A stretch of 64,000 bases of DNA from positions 124,001 through 188,000 of the forward strand of contig JARFIW010001369.1 in the NCBI GenBank assembly GCA_036346225.1. The letters are read 5' to 3'. Below the pieces are notes generated by a model. That model did no database searches. It worked only from the letters and a program-made list of their open reading frames with translations, and was not told the DNA's origin. The DNA is from Platerodrilus igneus (taxonomy: Eukaryota > Arthropoda > Insecta > Coleoptera > Lycidae). This document shows, piece after piece, positions 24,001-35,200 of the stretch (position 1 is its first letter; each line of letters begins with the position of its first letter). The position numbers and the translations under genes were made by a program.

Positions 24001-26528
24001 GTGCCAAAACTTGAAATCAAGAAATTGATCTTGGTTTAAAATTCAGCTGAAAAATCGTCAAACACTAATCATGAGAATACTAATAGACCTATTTAAAAAT
24101 GCTAGCTGAAAGTAAGATGTTTAAAATCAAAAGTTAAATGACCTGAATTTTTAATCGCGCCTCTAGGTAATTGCAAAATAATTTATTACAACAAAAATGT
24201 AACCATATCTTTACATTAATCGGAAAAAAACAAATATAAACATATTTTTAAACTATTACACACGATTGTTTTCAACTGTACTACATTCACGTGTTCATTA
24301 CACATACTTCAGTAAATATTAAAAATCAAATGTATCTTGTATCTTAACCTAATCACACAGGCGTACTATAGGTACATTTTATCGGTTCTTGCAATGAGTT
24401 CAAAACGTTTATTTATTTAAAAATTATTTCGGGTATAGATTCAGAGATTTTCATAAATACCTGATAAGTGATTGTTAACTGTAGCTAACGCGGGTACCAT
24501 TAAATGCCTCTATCTACTTTTACTTTGAAACTCTCAACATACTTATGTCCAACATAAAGTTGTCGATCTGAAGACCAATGCGCTCTTAAAACTAAAAGCA
24601 ACTAACTTGGTAGGGTATTATTTGAATATGGTTGACTACCTTTTGTCTGTTTGATCACTATTTCCTAAAAGTAGCTAACCTGCTCAAGTTGTACGATGAT
24701 TGTTTGGATGATAAATTTCAAGTGCCATCTAAGAAATGGATCTTCCCTTTAATAAAATAATTCATCTTTGGCAAACTTCGAACAGATGAATTAAGACTGC
24801 AAATTGAAGTTACGTTTGTGTGGTTATTTCCATTTAATCTATTGTACAAGAAAGGTTGACTAAATCAGGAACCAAGACTCTTTTCTTTATTTATTTTAAT
24901 CAACACAAATCAGCATATGAAAGCTTCATACTTAGACGATAAGGTCAAAGCCAGTGCGACTCATTATTATTCAAAACATTTGAAACATGCAACTGTAATA
25001 ATTTAAGAACGAAATTACGATGATGATATCATTTCTAAACCTTTTAAAACTGCTGTAATGAATTTAACAACTTTTGAGTATGAACAATAAATGATACAGA
25101 AATAATTCTACTTTTGATCAAAAATGTAAGTAACCTAAAAATTATAATTCTTAAAGAAAATTGCCTAACCCTATTGGTGAGGTTTACTAATACAGAAATT
25201 GTTAAAATGAAATATGAACATAAACACTTCAAAAAACGACACCGCATCCAAAATATCGGTTCCTTTCTTTCTATTTTGTGGCATCTTTTTATTCTTAACT
25301 AATAGCTTATTTTCGAAGTCATATTTCGGATTCGACTAGAAATTTACGTATATACAATGTTCAAAGTGTTACTTAAATTCTTTTAAATTCTTTTTTGTGC
25401 ATCCGCGACTTGTAGCATCCTAAACTTTTACTCCTTTTTTTCCCTATTTTGTGTCGTCATCTAAGAGTTTATTTTCAATATCATATTTCGGATTAGACTA
25501 GAAATTTAGTCTATCTAATGTTCAAAGTGTTAAATAAATTCAATTATTTTTTAAATTTGTTTTGTTGTCTTTTGCGTATCCACGACCTGTTGTACCGCAA
25601 TTTTTTGTAGCATCTTAAACATCTATTGATTTTTATATATTTTGTGACGTTCTTTTCTTCCCTTACAAGAGCTTATTTTTGATATCATATTTTGAATTCC
25701 ACTGGAAATTCAACGATATAACGTTTAAAGTGTCCCTTAAATTCAACTAATTACAAATTAGTCTTGAGGCCATTTTGCGCACTCGCGATCTTGCTGTTCG
25801 CCAATTTTCTTGTAGTATCATAAACATCTAATGGTTTCTTTTTTATATTTTGTGGCGTCCTTTTATTCCCTTCCAAAGTTTATTTTCGATGACATATTTC
25901 GGATTCGACTAGAAATTTCTACATACTTAACGTTTAAAGTGTAACTTGAATTCAATTATTTTGTAAACTAACTTTGTTGTATTATAAAAAAAATGGCGAA
26001 CAGCAAGGTCGCGTGTATACAAAAAGACAAAATTCATTTATAAAATATTTTAATTTAAATAACACTAAATATTGGATAGGCGGAAATTTGTAGTCGAATT
26101 CGAAATATGGCATACGGAAGATAAACTTTTGGATGAAAATAGAAATACACCACAAAATAGGGAAAATACCGAACAGATGTTTAGGATACTACAAGAGAAT
26201 TTAGGAACAAGGTCGCGGGCGCACAAAAAAATAATTAACACAATTATTGAATTTAGGCAACTCTTTGCACATTCGAAAGGCGTAAATTTGTTATCTGATC
26301 CGAAATATAACAACGGAAATAAACTGTTAGAAAGAAATAAGAAGACGCAACAAAATAGGAAAAAAGGAATAGACGTTTAAAATGCTAACAGAAAATTTGG
26401 TGAACAGCAAAGTTGTGGGTGTGTAAAAATTGGTTAAGCGAAAATTTCTATTCGAATCCGAAATATGACATATTGAAAATAAAGTGTTAGAAGAGAATAA
26501 AAAGACGCTACCAGATAGAACAAAAAGG

Positions 26529-26575
<47 letters not shown>

Positions 26576-28878
26576 AGTGTCAGGTGGGAGCTACGAGGGT
26601 TCTAAGGGTAGTTTTGGGTTAAAGGGGGTGTATGCCAAATAGAATGATCCATATATCAGATCCCGTAATTCAAAAATTATGTTTTGCCGTACTTTACATA
26701 TGCTAAAGTATTTACAATGTTAATTTGAAGTGTATGTGCCAAAAGGTAAATTATAATGACTTAATGACGTTGATAAAATACACAGTGCTCAAGGTTTTAT
26801 ACTGAGTTACAATTTAATAGGCCATTGAAAGTATATTTGCCATCCGAAAACCGGATGCGTCTACGGATGTCTACTATCAACCACGCATCCAGGTCATTTG
26901 GACAAATTTGTAATTTCAAAATTATAAGTAATAGCAGTGTCAAATGTGATTGGAGAATTGTGAATTATTTAGGACAAATGATAGAATTATGTACAAACTA
27001 GAAAAGTGTAAAAGGACAACAGTAAAGGTATTTGTGACACAAAATAAGGGATAAAATGTTATTGGATATTTTTATTTATGTAATTTGTGATTAAGTCGGC
27101 ATGAAATTGTGGTAGTAATCGCCTTGGAAAGTAAACAAAAAAATTTTTTTTCGATTTAATTTTGTGTAAAGACGTATTTTGTAAACCTGCGCTAAAATTG
27201 TTTAAATATTTTGAAAAAGAAATAAATGTGTTTGAATTTGAAGAGTTTATTTTATTAAAGTGGAGTAACGAGAAGCATCAGTGGTTAGTAAAGAATAGCG
27301 ACGACGAATTAAAGAAAAGATTGGTGTTAGTGAAATAGCGAAGCGGCGAAAAGTAAGATTATTTAGGAACGAGATTTGATAAAGGCAGAAGGCATCGGTG
27401 AGAAATTTCCAGACGTTGCGAGCCGTGTCGAAATTTCTGAGATTTAACTGGTGCGAGTGCAAAATTTAATAAGAACCGACGCACAGGCGGGCGAGATGGG
27501 AACATAGTACACGAAATTCTAGAAACTGGCCGTTTTGGGGACAAGACCGACAGACGGGCTAACCTCTATATATACCCGGGTTAATATGAGTTTCTTTCTC
27601 TTAGATTTTCGAATTGATTCAATGCGTTAAACAGTGCTTTTTAGTTTTCTGATTTTGATAGAATAATTTAAACAGTTTGCTCGTATATTTTGGTGATTTA
27701 AAACAGTTTGTTCTTTACGTGCTACAATGAATGTAATTTAGTGCACTTAGAAAAGAAGATACAAGGTAATAAAGTTTAGTATCACTGTACCAATTAGTCA
27801 AATCTGCAACGACAAATGAATACACAAAAGTAGGCAGTTTTGGCGTATATTTCTGAAAGAAGTATGAATTTCTTTGTTATTTTTCGGGGGTGTTAATAAT
27901 TAAATGGTTCGTAAACATGACTGGATCCACAAAACAAGGTTCAGATATACACAGATGAGTTCCGGAAAAGCACTGAAACAACTTTAGATGAATGGTGGTG
28001 GAGAAAATTTTAAAAGCGTTGAGAATCAGAAGCCGTTAATATAACCCAGTTGGAATGGTGTGATTAACAAAGGGACGATGTACATTGAAGCTACGAGTGC
28101 AGTAACCTTCAGGTAAATTATACTATTTTGTTCGAACTTTGATGTTTTGGTGTGTGTTGAATAACTTTATAATTGATTTACTTAAAATGGACAGTAGTGA
28201 AATTGTACTAACAGCAAATTTTTAATTTTAAGGTGAAATTTTCTTGTTTAAGTAGAAAGGGTATTTAGTATTTATGTTCTGGATTATGATGAAAATTTGG
28301 GTATGTCTTTGAGCTCAATTAGACGAACCTGGTTAATTAACGTAAAGGGTGGTAGATGCTCCTTTGTACTCAGACTCAGGTCTGCATATATTGTTATATT
28401 AATTAGTAGGCATCCTACAAGGACTTTAATTCTGGATGCACATTAAAATGATAACAAAATTTAATCTTGAAATTTTCTGATACTGAAATTTTTGCTGAAT
28501 TTTAATTTTGAAATTTTAATGTATTGTGAATATTGATGTAAATAGAGTTAACGTTGATGTTTGTGGTAGGAATGTGTTTGTTTTTTTTTATGAATGAGGA
28601 TGAAGGTTTAACTAGGTGAGCAGCCGAGGCGGAAAAGAGTAAAGAGGCGATTAGCAGAAGAAAGTCAACGGACCAGTTAAGTTAATAGCTTTTTTTACGT
28701 TTCACAGCATTCTTGACGCACAATCTGTGGGGCTCGATTCGAAAACCGTAGTTCCCGGATTTTGGTGGATTCACAGCATTCTTGGCGCCCAATTCGTGAG
28801 GCTCGATTCTAATAGATGGAAACATAGCACTCTTGGCGCCCAATTTGTGAGGCTCGATTCTAATACAAGGTTTCACAG

Positions 28879-28914
<36 letters not shown>

Positions 28915-31900
28915 CACTACAAGAAAATAGGGACAGCATGATTGTGGGTACGCAAAACGATAACAAAGTTAATTTACAAAATAATTGAATCTAAGTAAAA
29001 CTTTGAACATTTTGAATCCGAAATATAACATAGAAAATAAACTGTCTGAAAAGAATAAAAAGACGTCACAAACTAAAATAAAAGGGAATGGGGGTATAGG
29101 ATGTTGAAAGAGAATTGATGAACAGCAAGTCGCGTGTGCACAAAAAGATAAAATTAATTTAAAAATAGTTTAATTTAAGTAACACTAAACATTGGATAGG
29201 TGGTAATTCCTAGTGGAATTCCAAATATGACGTATCGAAAATAAACTGTTAGAAGAGAATAGAAAGACGCCACAATATAAAAGAAAAGGAACTTATATTA
29301 AGGATGCTAAAAGAAAATTGGGAACAACAAAGTCGCCAGTGTGCAAAAAGTCAAAAACATTAATTTACAAAATTAAATTTAAGCAACATTATTCTCTATT
29401 TAGGTAACACTTTGGACATTGGATAATCGAAAATTTCAGTCGAATGCGAAATATGACATCGAAAATAACTGTTAGAAAAAACAAAAAGACGCGACCAAAT
29501 AGAAAAAAAGGAATAAAGGTTTAGAATGCTACAAGAAAAATGGGGAACAACAAGGTCACGGGTGCGCACAAGGACAAAAAAATTAATTTACAAAATAATT
29601 GAATTTAGGTAGCACTTTGAACAATAAATAAGCGAAAATTTTTGGTCGAAACCAAATTATGACATCGAAAGCGAACTGTTAGACGAGAATAAAACGTACA
29701 AAATAGAAAAAAAAAATAAATAACAATTCTACAAGGAAATTGTGGAACAAGAAAGTGCGCAAGAAAGACAACAACATTAATGTACAAAATAATTCATCTT
29801 AAGTAACACTTTGAACATTACATAGGCGGAAATTTGTAATTGAATCCGCAAAATGACATGTCCAAAATAAACTGTTAGAATAGGATAAAATGACGCATAA
29901 AATAGAAATAAAATAAATGTTTAAGCTACAAAAATATGGAGAAAAGCAGGGACGCGCCCAAAAAGACAACAAAATTAATTTACACAATAGTTGAATTTTA
30001 GTAACACTTTGAACATAGGATAGTAGGAAATTTCTAGTTGAATCCGAAATATAACATACAAAATAACCTGTTAGAAGTGATTAAAAGGACGCTACAAAAT
30101 AGACAAAAAAAAGGATAGATGTTTAGGATGCTACAAGAAAATTAGTGAACAACAAGGTCACGAGTGCGCTAAATAACAACGAAATTAATTTACAAAATAA
30201 TTGAATTTAAGTAAAACTTTGAACAATGCATAGACGGAAATTTCTAGTCGATTCCGTTTTTTTTTTTTATAGTGGTAAAAGATTTTATATCCGCTGTGTG
30301 GGACTCTTCCTTGCCGGAACAAGGACATACCCACTAAAACCACTTTGGTGTCGGACTCGAGATCCCTTGTCAAAGGACGTTTTTAGGGATCCCGTGACTA
30401 GCGTACCTGGACTAGGTCCTTCACCGTTCATTTACATTCCCAATGCTCCACCTGAAGGTACTACATTGGCCAGGAGGCGAGTTTTTTGTTGCTTGGAAAT
30501 TTAGAATTTTGCCGAACCCTTGTCGTTCCAGGCAAGGTAGGGATCTTTAACGTGCGTGACAACACTCGCACACGGGACCTCCATTTAACCTCTCATCCGA
30601 ACGAGGGCGTAATTTTGTGAAAAATGCTCACCTGCCATTTTTCAAGCAGTCGGCCGTGTCGGGATTTGAACCCGGGACCTTGGGATCCGTAGTCTTACGC
30701 TTACTACATTGATCCACGGCGACGCCTACTAGGTCCTTCACCGCCGTCGCGATTGGAAATAACATGGCGTTGCGCTCAGTTTATTCCCTTCGGACGTCTG
30801 ATGGAATCGCAGCAATTTTCATTGCCGGAGCATCGCACTGGGGTGCTTATGTCGTCGCCATAGGGCTTCTTCATACGCGCCCAGAGCACGTATGAGCTGG
30901 TTTTCGTGATCTTCTCTCTGCGTTCGACCGGAGCCATTCCTTGACGGTTGGCAGATTTGCCTCTCTGTGAAGCTGAGCGTTTCTGACGAACCAGGGAGCT
31001 CCGAAGACTCCCCTTAGGGCGTTGTTCTGGATAATCTGGAGTTTCCGCATGTGCGTTTCCGCTGCGTTACCCCACACCGCTGATGCGTATGCAAACGTCG
31101 GTCTGGTTATCGCCTGGTAGAGCCTAAGCTTGTTTGAAGCGTTCAGCCTACTTCGGCGATTGGTCAAGGGGTATAGCTGAGCCATAACACCCTTGGCCTT
31201 GTTTGCCGCATACTCGATGTGAGCTTTCCAGGTTAGCCGAGAATCAAGGAACACCCCTAGATACTTGACGTCTGAACGCCAAGGTATCGGTTCGTCGAAC
31301 GCTCTGACATCGTCTCCAGGTCGGTGACGTCGCTTCGGGAAGAAAACTGCCGTGCTCTTTTCTGGATTGACCTCGACTCGCCAGAGTCTTAGCCACTCCT
31401 CGAGAGCGTCCATCGCCGTTTGCAGTCTCTGCATAATGAGGTGCGGAGAACGGGACCTGGCTAGAATGGCTGTGTCGTCGGCGTATAGTGCTATCCTGGT
31501 GTCTGCCGTTTTCGGTAGGTCGCTCACGAAGATGCTAAAGAGTGCCGGCGAGAGGAGAGAGCCTTGGGGTACCCCAGCCCTGATTCTCCGCCTCGTCGAC
31601 CGCACCCCGTCCAGCCTGATTTATTTTTTTTTTATTTTTTTAAATCTAACATTCTAGTCGTCTGTCATCTGACATTTTAGACAGACCTGTTTTCCCCACA
31701 TTGTAACCTGTGCTTGATTACTATCAAATTTGTACGGATTGTGTTTGGGTGTTTTTCTTTGTTGTGTGTAATTGAGTAAGTGTCGATGTTTGTGTGTGCT
31801 TATGTGTGTGCGCTAGTGTGTTTTATTGTGTAGGTTAATTGTTGTGTTTATTGTTGATGTTGTTTCTACGTTGTACCTTCGCTTTTGACTAGGACCATCG

Positions 31901-32231
31901 GCAGCCGGAAATCCCAGTCTTGAGGGAAAGCGCCCCGCAGAATTTGTACCCTTCATCCGGACCATCGGCAGCCGGAAATCCGGATTATTGAGGGCACAAT
32001 TTGTGTTTGTATGTGTTGTGTTGGTGTGTATGGGTTTGCTTTTTTTTTGTTTGTAGTTGTGGTGGTGTTGGTGTTGTTTCTGCTTCGTGCTCTCGCTCTC
32101 TGTCCAGGACCATCGGCAGCCGGAAATCCCAGTCTTCGAGAAAAAGCATTCCGCAGAATTTGTACTCTTCGATCTGGACCATCGGCAGCCGGAAATCCAG
32201 ATTATTGAAGGGCACATTTGTTTTGCGTGTG

Positions 32232-32269
<38 letters not shown>

Positions 32270-35200
32270 ACGCTCGTGTTTGTGTTGTTGTGTGTGTTCG
32301 TTTTCCAAAAGGTTAATTTCTTTTATGCATGTTTGAATGGTACAGGTTACAGTTGGGTGGAAATAAATACTTCAGTTTGACATTTTGTTGCCTCGATTAC
32401 TGTTAGTTTTTGATTTCATACAGTGGTGTTAGCGTAAAAAGTTCCTATTCTACTACTTATCCTAAAACTTAGCCTAACTTAATACTAATGTTAGTCCTTA
32501 TTGCTAGAGACATAATTGGTCGGTAGGTTTTGATCGGGTTTGAGTACCTTCTTCGGTCTTCGAGAGCTATTGTTCTCGGAATTTCGAGAAGACGGACTCT
32601 GGCGTCGGGGGTGCAGCCCCCGGGATCCTAGAGCAGTTGTTCCTTCTTGTCTCAGTTTGGTATGTAAGATTGCGTGCCGTTTTTAAGAGGCCTGTTCAAG
32701 GTAGCGGTTGTGTAATACTTGCGTAGTCTTTTGAGTCAGTGCGTTTAGGTATGGGAAAATTTGTTCGTTCCATATCATTTCGTTGATAGGGATGTCTTGT
32801 AGTATTGTTCTGTATCCGTGTAGTTCCTGGGTAAGGTCTACGCATTTAAACACAACATCTTCGGGCGTACCAACCTCTCCGCATGTACAGGTGTCGTTTT
32901 GTGCTAAGTGCATACGGTCCCGATAGGTCGGATACGGGCCGTGGCCAGTGAGGAAGTGGATCAGTCCTCTGCTAGGTATGAGATGTTTGTTTGTTAGTCT
33001 TTGTGTTATGTTAGGAATGACAGCGTACACCCTTCTACCAGTATCGCTGCCGTCCCATCTAGCTTGCCATTCCGCGATTATGCTTTCTTTTATCCCTTTT
33101 TTGGTGGTTGGGGGATTTTCGGTTTTTAAAAGTTGTTTTAATTTATTTTGGTCGTTGTTTGTTAAATGATATATTGCTGCTCTTTGCTTGGTTATTAGGT
33201 CGAGTGGCATTGTTCCGATTAGCACATGGAGAGCGTCATGTGCCGTTGTTCTATATGCCCCTGTCATTCTTAGGATTATGCTTCTTTGGGTTGACAATAG
33301 TTTTTGTTTTACCTTGATTATGTTTAGGCGGTGGCCCCAAGCGCTCGCAGCATATGAAACCATTGCCGCGAGCACGCTGTTGAGGTATAGCCTCACACAG
33401 GCTAGGGGGATTTTGTAATGCCGTTGCGCCAGTGTTGCGATGTTTTGCATAACCTTTGTTGCATTATTGCACACGGTTGTTATATGCTCAGCCTGATGCA
33501 AAACCATCTATCGTGAAGATAGGATCTTGTCAGTTGGACGAGGGCGCGTGGTAAACCCCTCTCCAGCATCTTGTAGAGTAGGCCGTTATGCCAGACCTTG
33601 TCGAAAGCTTTAGACACGTCCAGGAACACTGCGCCGGTTGACTGTCGCTAGTTGAAGCCTTCCGCGATGTGCTCCACCACTCGCAACGGCGGAATGCCCC
33701 TTGCGGAACCCAAACTGTTCGTCCTGGAAAACGTCGTGCTCCTGCATCGCCGCCTGGAGTCTCCTTAGAAAGACGGCTTCCGCTATTTTCCCAACTACCG
33801 ACAGCAAGCTAATGGGCCGGTAGTTCTGTGGGAATGTCGCAGATTTGCCTGCCTTCCGGAACACTATGACGTCCGCCGTCTTCCACGTGGATGGAAAGTG
33901 GCGGAGTCTCAACATGGCGTTGATGATTCCGGTCAACGCCCGGAGGGCGTTTTCCGGCAGCGCTTTCAGAGCCCGGTTGGAGATACCGTCCGGTCCAGGA
34001 GCCTTTCTGACCCTTAAGGCCTGGATAAGGTCCTTGACATCTTCAACCGTGGTAGGGTCAAGTACCTGAGGATCGTCGTCGTCCCTTAGCCTCCATCGGA
34101 CGTCGCGGTGAACCCGTTCGATATGCCGAAGGTCTGCGTGAGCATAGTTCGGCTCGAACTGACGTTCCATGTTGTCTGCGAAGACTTCTGCCTTTTCAGA
34201 GACTGAAAAGGCTAAGCCTGTTTCGCCATGGATAGGAGGCATCGGGGACTTTTTGTTCCTCAGTACTTTCGACATCCTCCACAGAGAGTTGTCGTCGGCT
34301 CGGAGGTTCTCCAGTCTGGCTGCCCAGGCCTCGTTCCGGTGCCGCCAAATTACTAGTCGCATTTCGGCGACCAATCGATTGTACCGGAGTCGTTCCGCAG
34401 GATCCCAGGTTCTTTGCCACTGACGCCTGGCGCGGTTCTTGTCCCGGATGAGGCCACGGATGTGCAGAGGGAGGATGTTCCTCTTATCCGCTACCGGTCT
34501 CATGGAAGAGGCTCTACTGACCGAGGTCTGTATGCACTCCACGAGGCGGTCCACTTGCGCCTCCAGCGCGTCAGCCGTCGGTATGTCGTTAGACATCCCT
34601 TCGACCGACCTCGCTAGATGGGCGGCAAATGCCGGCCACGAAACCCTAGGGGTTTCGTTAATGGCCGGGGCTCGCTCCCCTCCGAGATGAAGCAGCACCG
34701 GGTTGTGGTCAGAACTGAGGTCGCTGACGGCCCGGATCTCCGTGTTCAGCGTCACTTGGTGGAGGATCGCGACGTCTAGTACATCAGATATGACATTGCA
34801 AATAAACTGTTACAAGAGGCAGGCGCTACAAAATAGAACAAAAACATAGATGTTTTGGATGCTATAAGAAAATTATGTCACCATGGTCGCGGCTGCGCAA
34901 AAGAATAAAATAAATTTAATGAATAATTTAATTTAAGTACCATACTTTGGACATCGAATAAACGGAAATTTCTCGTCGAATTCGAAATATGACGTGCAAA
35001 AACCGTTAGAAGAGAATAAAAAGACGTTACAAAATAGAAAATTTAATAAATGTTTGGGATGTTACAAGCAAATTGACGAACAACAAGGTTGCGGGTGCGC
35101 AGTCAAATAACAAAAGTAATTTAGAAAATAATTGAATTTAAGTAACACTTTGAACATTGGACAGCGGAAATTTCTAGTCGAATTCGAAATATGACATCGA

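Larger units (their letters stand above)
19040..25985 (+). repeat. Intronic satellite array, forward orientation, with inserts
   Basis: Diverged monomers of about 190-210 bp recur at 19040-19348, 20800-20990, 22005-23754 and 25240-25985. The unit order is 'aattcaattattttgtaaatta', 'cgcgacctt.ttgtt', 'cttgtagcatcctaaacatct', 'ttttgtggcgtctttttatt', 'aacagtttattttcgat', 'catatttcggattcgactag', 'aatgttcaaagtgttac'. The array is broken by a duplicated 1.45-kb block (19349-20800 and 23755-25210). Short open frames here (for example 22360-22668) are monomer-derived. Confidence 0.8.
31621..33488 (-). mobile_element. R1-like non-LTR retrotransposon fragment inserted in Jockey RT
   Basis: The 1868-bp insert is flanked by a perfect 9-bp duplication, CAGCCTGAT (31612-31620 and 33489-33497). 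Its 3' end is A-rich on the - strand (T-rich at 31621-31642). It is 5'-truncated and keeps only the ORF2 C-terminus and a 3' tail of about 1.06 kb, with a (TG)n tract and a duplicated 213-bp block. The Jockey frame runs up to each copy of the duplication. Confidence 0.9.
30257..34785 (-). mobile_element. Jockey-clade non-LTR retrotransposon, 5'-truncated, with two nested insertions
   Basis: The element lies on the - strand. Its poly(A) tail is the T-run at about 30258-30270. It begins inside the endonuclease domain near 34770. It is inserted in a satellite monomer: the left flank reads 'aaatttctagtcgattccg' and the right flank resumes 'atatgacattgc'. It holds an R1-like element (31621-33488) and a SINE (30427-30727). 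Without these about 2.3 kb remains. GC content is well above that of the surrounding DNA. No target duplication of the Jockey element itself was found. Confidence 0.85.

Noticed and set aside
31813..32380. Overlapping 65-134-codon frames on both strands (His/Thr-rich, Cys/Val-rich)
   Set aside because: They translate a (TG)n microsatellite and a tandem duplication in a LINE 3' region.
33845..34690. Several + strand frames of 67-84 codons
   Set aside because: Antisense shadows of the GC-rich Jockey RT.
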